Counted from the stretch's first letter, positions 19,061 through 28,723 are shown. The stretch: 64,000 nucleotides of DNA from Synechococcus sp. NOUM97013 (GCF_014279815.1 NZ_CP047941.1:434001-498000); one strand, 5' to 3'. Numbers and translations are program-made. Notes: generated from the sequence alone by a model not told the origin.

Positions 19061-20512
19061 TCACTCCGGACGCAATCTCTGCAACGGTTCCCAGGGTTCC
19101 ATGGCGCGCAGGACTTGTTCCCCCCAGCTGCGTCCACGAACGCGTCCATCGAGCATGGCCAGCCGGCCTCCGCTTTGCCGAAGTGGGGCAATGGCCGGGA
19201 TCAGTTTGGCCAAGGCTTCCGGGAGAAGCAGGGTTCTGAACCAGTCTTTGCCCTGACGCTTCAGCGACTCCACGCGAGCAGCTGTCAGTGGTTCTTCCAG
19301 GCTGGCAATCGGGAGCATCGCCGCGATCAGTTGATCGGGGGCCGGAAGTTGATGCTGATGCTCGAGCCACCAACTCCAGCGGCAGCAGATCACCCCGTTC
19401 ACTTCCGGTGCTGTGCTTTCCAGGGTGACTCGGCTGCCGAACTCCGCCGCCAGTTCACTGCAGAGGCGCTGGCGCATCCCAGGCGGGTCGAGCAGCACAA
19501 CAGTTAACCCTGTGCGTCCCAGGATCAGGCGTCGACTTTGTTCCAGCAGATGGCTGGAATAGATCTCCGTGTTGGGGAGTGGCTGACGTCTCGGCAGATA
19601 CAGCGGGATTGGTTCAGCGCGGGGGACGTCGCGTAGGTCAATGTGCAGGGCGTCGTCGGACGTTTCAGTCGAGTCACCATGGCGGCGACAGCCCCCGTCG
19701 CCATGCAGCAGCGTCCAGGGATGCGTGCTGAACATCCGCTCGAGAGATGCCAGCGGCTCCAGGGGTTGAAGATGCCAGCTCCACTGCAGTGTCTTTGCAT
19801 TCCAGTTGGCCCAGCTGGCCCAGGACGACTGGTCCAGTGCCATCAGGTGGCACCAGGGTGCAGGTGTGGACCCCAGCAACTGCAGGAGATCCCGCACCCG
19901 CGTCAGAGCGCTCTCAGGCATGGCGATGTCCCGGTCGGTCCCTGTTCCGCAGGAGGCGACCTGACGGCTGAGGCGCTCGTGTAGTTCCAGCAGGCCTTCA
20001 CCCGCTGCAGGGAACGCTGTGCGCAGTTGCTCCCAGTGCACGGAGTCGATTTGCAGTGCCATGGCCAGGCGCAGTCGCGACGCCAGGGTCTCCGCCGCCG
20101 GAATGACCAGATGGTCTTGGGGGCGCAGCCTGCCGTCGCGATGCAGGTCGACCAGCTGCTGCGGCGTTACCAGCCAGAGCTGATCCCCAGGCGGGGGCAG
20201 ATCACCGGTCCAGCAACTCAGTCGGATGCCGCTCTCCATCAGTCGAGGGCGCTCCACCTGGAGCAATCGCTGCTGTTGCAGAGCGTCCAGCACTAGCACC
20301 GTGTGACGGCTTTGTAGGGCCAGCGGCACCATCAATGCCAGCCACCAACGAGCGTTGCTGCCCGCGGACAGTTGGATCCGGGTTCGATCCTGACGGCGCA
20401 AGCTGCGTCCCACCAGGCGGCTGAGCGTGAGCTCGTGCTCCCAGTGCCCTGCGCTCCCCCGGAGGAGGTGTTTCAGCTGCTGATGGGCCTGAACTTCCAG
20501 CATGCGCGCCAC
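19061..20512 (-). CDS. DinG/XPD-like helicase relative lacking motor motifs
   Basis: 483 aa. The overall pattern resembles DinG-type superfamily 2 helicases, notably the C-terminal LPIASLEEPLTAARVESLKR and LLLPEALAKLIPAIAPLRQS. The residues needed for ATP hydrolysis are gone: the Walker A position reads SAGSNARWWLAL without GKT, the DEAH position reads DHLVIPAAETLA, and the motif VI position reads LRQSGGRLAML without the QxxGRxxR arrangement. No FeS-cluster cysteine set is evident. It is probably a catalytically dead DNA-binding protein, or the assignment is only distant. It is divergent from tyrA. Confidence 0.6.
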   Translation of the reverse strand: MARMLEVQAHQQLKHLLRGSAGHWEHELTLSRLVGRSLRRQDRTRIQLSAGSNARWWLALMVPLALQSRHTVLVLDALQQQRLLQVERPRLMESGIRLSCWTGDLPPPGDQLWLVTPQQLVDLHRDGRLRPQDHLVIPAAETLASRLRLAMALQIDSVHWEQLRTAFPAAGEGLLELHERLSRQVASCGTGTDRDIAMPESALTRVRDLLQLLGSTPAPWCHLMALDQSSWASWANWNAKTLQWSWHLQPLEPLASLERMFSTHPWTLLHGDGGCRRHGDSTETSDDALHIDLRDVPRAEPIPLYLPRRQPLPNTEIYSSHLLEQSRRLILGRTGLTVVLLDPPGMRQRLCSELAAEFGSRVTLESTAPEVNGVICCRWSWWLEHQHQLPAPDQLIAAMLPIASLEEPLTAARVESLKRQGKDWFRTLLLPEALAKLIPAIAPLRQSGGRLAMLDGRVRGRSWGEQVLRAMEPWEPLQRLRPE

Positions 20513-20604
20513 CCTAAGAAGCGTTCATCGGGTGGTTGGTTCACGCTGAGCTGTTCCTTCACGGTTGATGGCCAAGCAACATGGGTGGCTTGTGCAGGCT
20601 GGGC

Positions 20605-21507
20605 ATGGACGACGGGCGGGTTCGAGCACTGGGCGTCAGCCGTGTGGGTGTGGTCGGTCTTGGTTTGATCGGTGGTTCGATCGCCCTTGATCTGCGCGCA
20701 CTTGGTGTGCCTGTGCAGGGGCTCGTTCATCGCGCCAGCACCGCCGAGAGGGCAACGGCCAGGGGGCTGGTGGATGCCGTCAGTTGTGATCCAGCCTGTC
20801 TTCAAGGTTGTGATGTGGTGGTTTTGGCTCTGCCTCTGGAGGCTCTGTTGAACCCTCCTGAGGTGCTGGTTAAGGCGCTGCCGGACGCCGCCGCTGTGAC
20901 CGATGTGGGGTCTGTGAAAGGGGCGGTACTGGATGTCTGGAGGCATCGGCATCCCCGTTTTGTGGCGTCGCATCCGATGGCTGGAACTGCCGAGTCGGGG
21001 GTGGAATCCGGGTGTGCAGGCCTGTTTCGCGGACGTCCTTGGGTTGGAACCCCCGAGGCTGCAACAGACGCGGACGCTGCGCAGCAGATCCAGCAGCTGG
21101 CTGAGGCCCTCGGCGCGCATTGGATTCAGGCTGACCCGCTCATTCACGACCAGGCTGTTGCTCTGATTTCGCACCTGCCCGTGATGGTGAGTGCTGCTTT
21201 GCTGCGCGCAGTCGGTGAGGAACGGGACCCGCGCGTGCGCGAACTCGCCAAGCAGCTGGCATCCAGCGGTTTTGCCGACACCACCCGGGTTGGCGGCGGC
21301 AATCCCGCTCTGGGAACGGCCATGGCTTCACGTAACACCGGCGCCTTGCTCAAGGCGCTCGCCGCCTACCGCTGGAGTCTTGAACAGCTGGAGGAGGCGA
21401 TCCTCAACGGTCACTGGGCCCAGTTGGAGCGGGAACTCCAGACCACGCAAGCCTTGCGACCGGAGTTCCTCAACGGTCCGTCGGCCTCCTCTAGCGCTTC
21501 AGGCTGA
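20605..21507 (+). CDS. tyrA: Prephenate/arogenate dehydrogenase
   Basis: Oxidative step of tyrosine synthesis; cyanobacterial TyrA usually uses arogenate with NADP. About 300 aa. The Rossmann motif [17 protein letters not shown] starts close to the N-terminus, so I prefer the ATG at 20605 over 20581. [25 protein letters not shown] and the conserved DxxxALISHLP segment ([10 protein letters not shown]) are present. The last 17 bases overlap the convergent carotenoid oxidoreductase gene. Confidence 0.92.
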   Translation: MDDGRVRALGVSRVGVVGLGLIGGSIALDLRALGVPVQGLVHRASTAERATARGLVDAVSCDPACLQGCDVVVLALPLEALLNPPEVLVKALPDAAAVTDVGSVKGAVLDVWRHRHPRFVASHPMAGTAESGVESGCAGLFRGRPWVGTPEAATDADAAQQIQQLAEALGAHWIQADPLIHDQAVALISHLPVMVSAALLRAVGEERDPRVRELAKQLASSGFADTTRVGGGNPALGTAMASRNTGALLKALAAYRWSLEQLEEAILNGHWAQLERELQTTQALRPEFLNGPSASSSASG

Positions 21508-23005
21508 GTTCCCGTCCGCGCGCAGCCATCATCTGTTGGCAGGCCATCAGTGCAGACAGGCTTACTCCCGCGGTTCCCTCGCCAGGGTGGATCGAATCTC
21601 CGCACAGCCAGAGATTGGCCACCGGTGTTCGGCTGGCCAGGCCGAAGGGACCGAAACGGTCAGGACTTTGCCCGAGCCCACCCACGATTCCCTGGGGTCG
21701 ACCGGTCCAGTGAGCGAAGCCTCGGGGTGTGGCCAGTTCCTGATGCAGCCAGGCGTGATCGGGTAGATCCAGCGCCGCATTCACCCCCATCCGAATGGTG
21801 GTGAGCAGCTCCTGTTTGCGGCTCTGATAGGCCTCCTCCTCCATGGTGTGCCATCCCTCCGGTGAGGTGAACACGCTGGCGATCACGGTGGCTCGACCCT
21901 CCGGGGCTCGGCCATCACCGTCATGGCTCACGGAGAGAAACAGAGAGCCCGGCGACGCTTGATCGCGCTGCAGATGGCCTGGACAGTCCGGAGGCAGGTG
22001 TCGACGCTCCAGTGCTCCGTAGAACACGATGGCGCCACTGGGTGCTTGAAGTGTGTCCAGGTGGCGTCGGTAGGTGTCCGGCATGAGGTCAGGGTCAGGC
22101 AGCAGTGCCGGCAGGCTCTGGGGAGGAAGGCTGCAGATCACGTCGCTGGCGTGAAGGCTTGGCTGGGATCCATCCGGCAGGTCCACCTGAACCCTCCACC
22201 CGGAACCGTCTGAACCCCGCTGTAACCTCTGGGCCCGATGGCGCAGCAGCACCTGGCCACCATCGCGTTCGATGGCGCTTCGGAGGCTTTCACTGAGACT
22301 CTGCATGGAACCCTGCAGGTGCCAGAGCCCTAGGGGCGCTTGACACATCTGCAGCACCGTGGCGCCGTAGAGCGCTGCCGTGCGGTCACAGGGCTGCTGG
22401 GAATAGAGGCGTAGCTGCAGGTCAAGAAAGCGGCGCAGCCGTCGGTTCCCGCCGCACCCCGTCAAGCGCAGTAGATCCCCCACTGTCAGCAGACCAAGAG
22501 GGGCGCTGATCAGATTGCCCAGGCTCAGCGCTGCGAGCGTTCGACTGAGATCCCAGCCGCTGCGAACGGGAAGGACAGGATCAGCAGCGGCGAACTGCCA
22601 GTTCTGCTGATGAATCCAGCTGCAAAGCTGCCAAAACCGTTCAGTGCCTGGGAATTGCGCCTCACGCTCCTGATGCCAGCGCTGAGGGTCGTGCCAGAGG
22701 TGGATGGACGCTGAGCCGTCGTTGAGGTCCACCACACAACCCGGGTCGAGTCGCTTGGCCGCTGGTGGGTTGATGTTCAGGTGGTCAAACAGACGGGCGT
22801 GGCTGCCCCCCGGTTCCAGACCGGCCACCTGGGTGGCGCCAACGTCGAAGGTGTAAGGCCCCCGTCGGAATGTGCCGGCACATCCACCCAGCTGATGGTG
22901 GGATTCCAGCAGGGTGACTGCGATCCCGTCATGGGCAAGAAGGGCTGCGGCCGTGAGACCAGCAATGCCACCGCCGATCACAATCACATCCTGGCCGGCG
23001 TCCAT
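21491..23005 (-). CDS. crtD: CrtD-like carotenoid oxidoreductase (C-3',4' desaturase)
   Basis: 504 aa FAD-dependent amine-oxidase-fold protein of the CrtI/CrtISO/CrtD family. The dinucleotide motif [20 protein letters not shown] is at the N-terminus; [20 protein letters not shown] and the C-terminal [20 protein letters not shown] are family marks. The N-terminal region is closest to cyanobacterial CrtD as I remember it. CrtISO is the main alternative. Its 3' end overlaps tyrA by 17 bases. Confidence 0.8.
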   Translation of the reverse strand: MDAGQDVIVIGGGIAGLTAAALLAHDGIAVTLLESHHQLGGCAGTFRRGPYTFDVGATQVAGLEPGGSHARLFDHLNINPPAAKRLDPGCVVDLNDGSASIHLWHDPQRWHQEREAQFPGTERFWQLCSWIHQQNWQFAAADPVLPVRSGWDLSRTLAALSLGNLISAPLGLLTVGDLLRLTGCGGNRRLRRFLDLQLRLYSQQPCDRTAALYGATVLQMCQAPLGLWHLQGSMQSLSESLRSAIERDGGQVLLRHRAQRLQRGSDGSGWRVQVDLPDGSQPSLHASDVICSLPPQSLPALLPDPDLMPDTYRRHLDTLQAPSGAIVFYGALERRHLPPDCPGHLQRDQASPGSLFLSVSHDGDGRAPEGRATVIASVFTSPEGWHTMEEEAYQSRKQELLTTIRMGVNAALDLPDHAWLHQELATPRGFAHWTGRPQGIVGGLGQSPDRFGPFGLASRTPVANLWLCGDSIHPGEGTAGVSLSALMACQQMMAARGRELSLKR

Positions 23006-23070
23006 CCGCGGCTGCCTCCATCGGGCGATTTCGATCGCGTCATGCTGGCAGCAGCGACCGATCAGCGTGG

Positions 23071-23952
23071 ATGCGGGATGAGCTGGAGCAGGCCCTCGTT
23101 GCGGCTGGCGACCTGCTGGCCGGTCGGCAGATCGTCGATCTCAGCCCTGTTGGTGGTGGAAGTGTCGGCTCCAGTTGGCGCGTGACGCTCAGCAATGGCG
23201 AGGCACTGTTCGTCAAGCTCGCTCGGCCTGACAATTTGCTTGCGGAGCAGTCGGGATTGGTGGCGTTGCGGCAATGGGCTGATCCCGCGCTGATCGAAGT
23301 CCCTCAAGTGCTTGCCCACCTGCGCTTGGGTGCACGCTCCGCATTGGTGATGGCTTGGTGGAACCCAGGACGGGGTGATCAGTTTCAGCTCGGTCGCGGC
23401 TTGGCTCGACTGCACCGCAGTTCAGCTCTGTCGAATCCCCGTCGTTTCGGCTGGGATCAGGACGGCTTCATTGGCCTCGGACCTCAGCCTGGTGGCTGGT
23501 GTGAATCCTGGGGAGAGGCGTTCACGCGATTGCGTCTGCGCCCCCAGCTGGAGCTGGCGCTTGATTGGGGTCTCGTTGAAGCGGATTGGGAGCCGTTGCT
23601 CTCACCCGTGATGAATTGGCTCAACCGGCATGCGCCACAACCTTGCCTGGTGCATGGAGACCTCTGGGCCGGTAATGCCGCGGTGCTGGATGACGGCCGT
23701 GGGCTCTTGATTGATCCCGCGACTTGGTGGGCCGACCGTGAGGTCGATCTGGCCATGACACAACTTTTTGGTGGATTCACCCGCCGTTTTTGGGAGGGGT
23801 ACCAACAGGAATGGCCTCTGGATGACGGGGCCGAGCAGCGGATTGAGGTGTTGAATCTTTATCACGTGCTCAATCACGCCAATCTGTTCGGTGGCGGGTA
23901 CCAACAACAAAGCCGCAGCATCCTTAAGGCGCTGCGGCGTGATTGGCTCTAG
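23071..23952 (+). CDS. Fructosamine kinase family protein
   Basis: 293 aa. The family phosphorylates ketosamines or ribulosamines on glycated proteins, a deglycation repair step. The nucleotide-binding loop [20 protein letters not shown] with VK, the catalytic loop [13 protein letters not shown] and the DFG-equivalent [16 protein letters not shown] fit bacterial FN3K-type kinases. It starts 65 bases from the divergent crtD start. Confidence 0.9.
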   Translation: MRDELEQALVAAGDLLAGRQIVDLSPVGGGSVGSSWRVTLSNGEALFVKLARPDNLLAEQSGLVALRQWADPALIEVPQVLAHLRLGARSALVMAWWNPGRGDQFQLGRGLARLHRSSALSNPRRFGWDQDGFIGLGPQPGGWCESWGEAFTRLRLRPQLELALDWGLVEADWEPLLSPVMNWLNRHAPQPCLVHGDLWAGNAAVLDDGRGLLIDPATWWADREVDLAMTQLFGGFTRRFWEGYQQEWPLDDGAEQRIEVLNLYHVLNHANLFGGGYQQQSRSILKALRRDWL

Positions 23953-23987
23953 GAGAGCGTGATGGGTTGTTAGTGAGCGAAAGGGCG

Positions 23988-24350
23988 TCAGCCCAGATAC
24001 TCCTGACGCAAGGACTGGATCCGGGTCACCAGGGCACTGCGCTTGTCACTTGTGGTGAGGTTTTTCCAGCTCCATTGACCGACGACGACGACACCGAGTA
24101 GCTCGAGCAGGCCGGGCACAACCGGAAGCAGATTGATGGTGTCGAGAATGCCCTTGATCAGGATCTGAGCAACGATCACCGCGGCGAAGATGCCGACCAC
24201 CTTGCCGATGCGTCCGGCTTGGCTCCAGTCGACTTTGTCGAGGGTTTCGTTCACCTTGCCGAGAATGTCCTTGTAGCGTTCGGCAAAATCGACGGTGTCA
24301 GTGCTGCTACCGGTGGTCTCGGTCGCCTGAGTGGTGGTTTCGTCGCTCAT
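23988..24350 (-). CDS. CAAD-domain (CURT1-like) thylakoid protein
   Basis: 120 aa. An acidic Thr/Ser-rich N-terminus is followed by an amphipathic segment, two hydrophobic helices (IGKVVGIFAAVIVAQILIKG and VVPGLLELLGVVVVGQWSW) and a charged C-terminus. This is the CAAD architecture. The plant CURT1 relatives curve thylakoid grana margins, and the cyanobacterial CurT shapes thylakoids; this protein's own role is inferred. It is divergent from the JAMM protein gene, with only 53 bases between starts. Confidence 0.85.
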   Translation of the reverse strand: MSDETTTQATETTGSSTDTVDFAERYKDILGKVNETLDKVDWSQAGRIGKVVGIFAAVIVAQILIKGILDTINLLPVVPGLLELLGVVVVGQWSWKNLTTSDKRSALVTRIQSLRQEYLG

Positions 24351-24403
24351 GACGCCTAGGCGTGGATTTAATACTCCGAGACAATATCGGCAAGCTCAGT
24401 CGA

Positions 24404-24895
24404 ATGCCATGGCGGCTCTGCATCGATGTTGAGTGTCTGATCATTCTCAGGGCTTCTCTTGCAGCTGTTGCACCCGAGGAAGGTTGCGCTCTGCTGATCG
24501 GCGAGTCGTCGTCGGAGTGGTCGATTCGTCAGGTGTGGCCTTGTTGCAACGTGTGGAAGCCTGGGCTTTCGGGCTTCCCGGAACCGGAGGGCAACGGTGC
24601 TGCCGATCCCCTGGAGCTGCCATCACGCTGCTCGCGATTTGTGCTCGACCCACGTGAGCAAATCGCAGCACAACGCTGGGCAAGGGCCCGTGGTTGGCAG
24701 GTGCTGGGCAGCGCCCATTCCCATCCAGGCGGTCAGCCGGTGCCCAGTGCCATCGATCGTCGATGGGCTGCAGCCGCTGGTGTGATGCTGATCGATGCCG
24801 GCAGGGGCGGTCTCGCGGCATGGTGGCTTCAGGGCTCTGCCCCGGATGCTGTGCACGCACTGCCGCTGGTGACCTGCCACACCATCCCCGCTTAG
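24404..24895 (+). CDS. JAMM/Mov34 metallopeptidase (Mec-like)
   Basis: 163 aa from the ATG at 24404. The zinc-peptidase signature is complete: a Glu at 25/26 (APEEGCALLIGE), then HSHPGGQPVPSAID with His105, His107, Ser115 and Asp118, i.e. HxH-x7-S-x2-D. Related bacterial proteins (Mec of mycobacteria) cleave a C-terminal adduct from a ubiquitin-like sulfur carrier. The next gene encodes a MoeZ-like activating enzyme, which supports that role. No sulfur-carrier gene is seen nearby. Confidence 0.85.
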   Translation: MPWRLCIDVECLIILRASLAAVAPEEGCALLIGESSSEWSIRQVWPCCNVWKPGLSGFPEPEGNGAADPLELPSRCSRFVLDPREQIAAQRWARARGWQVLGSAHSHPGGQPVPSAIDRRWAAAAGVMLIDAGRGGLAAWWLQGSAPDAVHALPLVTCHTIPA

Positions 24896-24914
24896 CCCCA
24901 TTCCCCCTGCTTCG

Positions 24915-26081
24915 GTGATGACGGAACCTCAAGTCCAACTCGATCTCAGTCCTGACGAGCGGGGACGGTATGCCAGGCATCTCACCTTGCCGGAACTGGG
25001 TATTGAGGGTCAGAAGCGACTGAAAGCTTCATCGGTGCTCTGTGTCGGCGCCGGTGGACTGGGCTCTCCACTGCTGCTGTATCTCGCGGCAGCGGGTATC
25101 GGCAGGATCGCCATCGTCGATGACGACTGTGTGGAGGTCTCCAACCTGCAGCGCCAGGTGATTCATGGTGAGGGAACGGTTGGCCAGCCGAAAGCACAGT
25201 CCGCCAGGCGACGGATGCTTGACCTCAACCCCCATTGCCAGGTGGAAGAGCATCGCTGCCGCATCACAGCGGCGAACGCCCTGGATTTGATCGCTGACCA
25301 CGATTTGGTGGTCGACGGGTCCGACAACTTCCCCACGCGTTATCTGATCAGCGATGCCTGCGCTCTGTTGAACAAGCCATGGGTGTACGGCTCGGTTCAA
25401 CGCTTCGAAGGGCAGGTGAGCGTGTTCAACCGGGGACCCGCGTCACCTGACTATCGCGATTTGGTGCCGGAACCCCCTCCGCCGGATCTCGTTCCCTCCT
25501 GCGCTGATGGTGGAGTGATGGGCGTGATGCCTGGACTGATCGGGTTGATTCAAGCCACCGAAGTGATCAAGGTGCTCGCCGAGATTGGTGACCCGTTGGA
25601 CGGACGTCTTTTGCTTGTGGATGGGTTGTCGATGCGCTTCCGGGAACTTCGGCTTCAGCGCCGACCGGCTCGGACATCGATCACTGGCCTGGTTGACTAT
25701 CAGGCGTTCTGCAATGCCGCTGAAACCAAGCGCGGCGAGGAGTCGACAGCGGTGAACAGCATTTCCGTGCGCGAGCTCAGTGCCCTGATGGCGCAGGGGT
25801 CCGAGTGGGTTCTGATTGACGTTCGCAATCCTGCTGAGGCCGACGTGGCTGTGATCGAAGGTGCGCAGTTGGTGCCCCTCGCCAAGATTGAAAACGGTGA
25901 AGGTGTGGAAACGGTGCGCAGCCTGGCGGACACGCGACCGATCTATGTGCACTGCAAGATGGGCGGTCGCTCTGCCCGTGCGGTGGAGCTGCTCGCGCAG
26001 CACGGGATTGACGCCACCAACGTGACCGGAGGAATCAATGCCTGGTCCCAGGAGGTGGATGCCAGCGTTCCCGTCTACTGA
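24915..26081 (+). CDS. moeB: MoeZ/MoeBR-type E1-like adenylyltransferase with rhodanese domain
   Basis: 388 aa. An N-terminal ThiF/E1 domain (VGAGGLGSPLLLYLAAAGIG, then DGSDNFPTRY) activates the C-terminal glycine of a sulfur-carrier protein; a C-terminal rhodanese domain has its active Cys in YVHCKMGGRSAR. The zinc CxxC pairs common in MoeB (PCYRC-type and CPxC) are replaced, here by SPDYRDLVPEPPPP and RRPARTSITG. This zinc-less layout is that of MoeZ-type proteins. It starts 19 bases after the JAMM gene, so the two probably form an operon. Confidence 0.88.
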   Translation: MMTEPQVQLDLSPDERGRYARHLTLPELGIEGQKRLKASSVLCVGAGGLGSPLLLYLAAAGIGRIAIVDDDCVEVSNLQRQVIHGEGTVGQPKAQSARRRMLDLNPHCQVEEHRCRITAANALDLIADHDLVVDGSDNFPTRYLISDACALLNKPWVYGSVQRFEGQVSVFNRGPASPDYRDLVPEPPPPDLVPSCADGGVMGVMPGLIGLIQATEVIKVLAEIGDPLDGRLLLVDGLSMRFRELRLQRRPARTSITGLVDYQAFCNAAETKRGEESTAVNSISVRELSALMAQGSEWVLIDVRNPAEADVAVIEGAQLVPLAKIENGEGVETVRSLADTRPIYVHCKMGGRSARAVELLAQHGIDATNVTGGINAWSQEVDASVPVY

Positions 26082-26100
26082 GGGCCCTCGCCGCAGGCCG

Positions 26101-27297
26101 TCAGTAGTCCACTCCCCGCTTCAGATCCACCCCCTGTTCGGCGTAGTGCTTGTGGCACACCATTTCGGAATGGACACTGGCCAGATCGAAGTAGGCCGGG
26201 GGATGTTTGCAGCGGCCCGTGATGATCACTTCGGTTTCAGAGGGCTTGCGAACCAGGGCTTGCACGATTGGTTCCACCGGCAGTAGCTCCAGATCCACGG
26301 TGGGATTGAGTTCGTCGAGGATCACGGTCTTGTACAGACCGCTGGCGATGGCCGCCCGAGCAATCTCCCAGGCCCGTTCGGCCTCCACGTAGTCAATCGG
26401 TTCCTGTTGGCCTCTCCACACGATCGCGTCACGCCCCGAGCGCAGATGATCCACGAGATGCGGGTAGCTCTCGCGTAGCGCAGCGATTGCAGCATCCTCG
26501 GTGTAGCCGCTACCCCCTTTCAGCCACTGCAGGATCAACACGCGGTGGCTTTTGTCCTGACTGATCCCGCGTCCGATGGCCTGCAGCGCTTTGCCGAGGG
26601 CGCTGGTGGATTTTCCCTTGCCTTCACCGGTGTAAATCTCGATGGCACCGGGAGTGGTGTAAGGCAGAAAAGTGTCGTCAGACGGTTCGATCCGGCGATG
26701 GGCACGCATCTCCGAGTGCAGATCGGCGATCTGAATCAAAGGCTGGGGTGCAGCCCGACCCGTCACGATGATCTCCATGCCCTCCGGCCGTGAGGAGAGG
26801 GTCTTCACCACATCGTCAATATCCAGCAAGCCCAGGTCGAGCAAGGGGTTGAGCTCGTCGAGCACCACGACGGAGTACAGCGCACTGGCGATGGCTCCAC
26901 GGGCGATATCCCAACCGCGTTGTGCTTCCTGCTGGTCGAACTTGGTGGCTTCCTCGGCATTGAAGTAATCCGCCCGGCCCGTGCGCACCTGATCGATTAA
27001 GTGCGGGAAGCCTTGCTGGAGAGCCTCGATGGCCGCGTCCTCGTCGTAGGCCCGCCCCGGTCCTTTCAGAAAACGCAGCAGCAGCACGCGCGTGCGTCGC
27101 TGCTCACAGATGCCAAGACCGATCGTGCGCAGCACCACGCCAAGTGCCGCTTGACTCTTGCCCTTGCCTTCCCCGTCATAAACATGCAATTGACCGAGAC
27201 TGCGCTCTCGGCTGTCGGCAGCGGTCACGATGCCGATGTCTCGTTTGCTGCGACGTCGTGATGCGCTCGAGCTTCCGGATGACCGGGTTGCGTCCAT
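26101..27297 (-). CDS. cobO: Corrinoid adenosyltransferase CobO, tandem-duplicated
   Basis: 398 aa composed of two CobO/BtuR-type ATP:cob(I)alamin adenosyltransferase units. Each has its own P-loop: GEGKGKSQ at 42-48 and GEGKGKST at 224-230. Each also has a VVLDELNP/VILDELNP strand and an xxVTGR/IITGR strand. The canonical enzyme is about 200 aa and forms a dimer, so this is a covalently linked tandem. The second unit looks the more canonical. It is convergent with moeB and divergent from larE. Confidence 0.9.
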   Translation of the reverse strand: MDATRSSGSSSASRRRSKRDIGIVTAADSRERSLGQLHVYDGEGKGKSQAALGVVLRTIGLGICEQRRTRVLLLRFLKGPGRAYDEDAAIEALQQGFPHLIDQVRTGRADYFNAEEATKFDQQEAQRGWDIARGAIASALYSVVVLDELNPLLDLGLLDIDDVVKTLSSRPEGMEIIVTGRAAPQPLIQIADLHSEMRAHRRIEPSDDTFLPYTTPGAIEIYTGEGKGKSTSALGKALQAIGRGISQDKSHRVLILQWLKGGSGYTEDAAIAALRESYPHLVDHLRSGRDAIVWRGQQEPIDYVEAERAWEIARAAIASGLYKTVILDELNPTVDLELLPVEPIVQALVRKPSETEVIITGRCKHPPAYFDLASVHSEMVCHKHYAEQGVDLKRGVDY

Positions 27298-27357
27298 CGT
27301 CAGGCCCTGGATGGCGCTTCGTACGATCGGAGCATACCCAGATTCCCGCGTTCAGCA

Positions 27358-28197
27358 GTGGCTTTAGAGACTTTTCGCCTGCTGGAACGCCTGTCGCCTG
27401 AGGATGCTGAGAGGCTCGGTCATCTGCGGGAATGGATCCACGCCTTTGACAACGTCTGCGTGGCCTATTCCGGTGGTGTTGACAGCACCTTGGTCGCTGC
27501 CATTGCCAAGGAACAGTTGGATGAGCGCGCTTGGGCGATCACCGGGGTTTCACCCGCGCTGGCTCCCCACCTGCTGGCAGAAGCCCGTCTGCAGGCGCAG
27601 TGGTTGGAGATGCAGCATCGCGAGGTGGAAACCCGTGAACTCCAGGATCCTGCCTACAGCAGCAATCCCACGGATCGCTGTTACGCCTGCAAACGGGAGT
27701 TGCACAGTCAGCTCGGGCCGATTGCCAAAGCAGCGCAGGGCGCTCAGGTTCTCGATGGGGTCAACCTGGATGACCTCAGTGACCATCGTCCTGGCATTCA
27801 GGCGGCCCGTGATGCCGGTGTGCGCTCCCCCCTGGCGGAGTTGAAGATCGATAAGGCAGGAGTGCGCCGTCTCTCCAAGGCACTCGGTTTTCCCTGGTGG
27901 GACAAACCGGCCCAGCCTTGTCTCGCCTCCCGTTTTCCCTATGGCGAGGCGATCAGCCATCGCCGTTTGCAGCAAGTAGGCCAGGCCGAAGCCTGGTTGA
28001 TTCAACAGGGTTTTCCGCGGGTAAGAGTGCGTTCTCAGGGACTGTCGGCACGGATCGAAGTGCCGCAAGATCGCCTGCCAGAGCTGCTGGACCCCACTCG
28101 ACGCACCGCCGTGGTTGAAGCGCTGATGAAGCTCGGTTTCACCAGCGTCAGCCTGGACCTTGAAGGGTTGGTGAGTGGCAAGCTCAACCGGGTTTAA
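27358..28197 (+). CDS. larE: LarE-like ATP-dependent sulfur transferase
   Basis: 279 aa from a GTG at 27358. PP-loop ATPase: VAYSGGVDSTLVAAIAKEQL at about residue 38. LarE uses ATP to activate a pyridinium dicarboxylate precursor and donates sulfur during nickel-pincer cofactor synthesis. Three cysteines in conserved positions (DRCYACKREL and QPCLASRFPYG) suggest the Fe-S-cluster type rather than the sacrificial single-Cys type. No larB, larC or lactate racemase gene is in the window, so the true substrate is open. Confidence 0.82.
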   Translation: MALETFRLLERLSPEDAERLGHLREWIHAFDNVCVAYSGGVDSTLVAAIAKEQLDERAWAITGVSPALAPHLLAEARLQAQWLEMQHREVETRELQDPAYSSNPTDRCYACKRELHSQLGPIAKAAQGAQVLDGVNLDDLSDHRPGIQAARDAGVRSPLAELKIDKAGVRRLSKALGFPWWDKPAQPCLASRFPYGEAISHRRLQQVGQAEAWLIQQGFPRVRVRSQGLSARIEVPQDRLPELLDPTRRTAVVEALMKLGFTSVSLDLEGLVSGKLNRV

Positions 28198-28212
28198 GCA
28201 GGCAAGGCGGGT

Positions 28213-28695
28213 TCAGCCTTTCTCAGGGCAGGGTGTGCGTTCAGCATCCGCAATCGCTGCAGGGGTCTCGCGCAGAAAACTCCGCAGTGCATGCTTGCGC
28301 GCACCCAGTTCGGTCCTGAGGTGTTCACAAGCAGATTCCGGCATGGTGTGGTCTCCGCAGGTGAAAACATCCACCGCGGCGTAGCCGTTTTCGGGCCAGG
28401 TGTGGATGGAGATGTGCGATTCCGCTAGCAGCGCCAGACCGGTGACCCCTTGGGGTTCGAAACGGTGGGTGATGAGGTTGAGAAGCGTCGCACCAGCACG
28501 TTTTGCTGCAGTTGTGATGGTGGTTCTCAGAAAGGCTTCGTCGTCGAGCTTGCTGTGATCGCAGTCGTAAAGCTCGAGGATGCAGTGCTTACCCACCATG
28601 TCGGTGGCACTGGTGCTGGCAGAGCTAGAAACAGGATTGATCTGGGCATCGCCCCATCCTGGGTTGGGATGCAGGCAAGGCAGGGATTGCTCCAT
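28213..28695 (-). CDS. speD: S-adenosylmethionine decarboxylase proenzyme (prokaryotic class)
   Basis: Makes decarboxylated AdoMet for spermidine synthesis. 160 aa from the ATG at 28695. The core begins at [28 protein letters not shown] carries the Glu-Ser self-cleavage site that generates the pyruvoyl group. The roughly 30 residues before the core are an extension compared with short bacterial SpeH; the start is therefore less certain. It is convergent with larE and sits immediately downstream of recF. Confidence 0.92.
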   Translation of the reverse strand: MEQSLPCLHPNPGWGDAQINPVSSSASTSATDMVGKHCILELYDCDHSKLDDEAFLRTTITTAAKRAGATLLNLITHRFEPQGVTGLALLAESHISIHTWPENGYAAVDVFTCGDHTMPESACEHLRTELGARKHALRSFLRETPAAIADAERTPCPEKG

Positions 28696-28723
28696 CAGAG
28701 GACGCAACAAAGGGTTGCTGAAT

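Noticed and set aside
19061-20512. Calling the helicase-like gene a pseudogene
   Set aside because: The frame is intact over 483 codons with normal codon use and no stop or frameshift; motif loss alone suggests changed function rather than decay.
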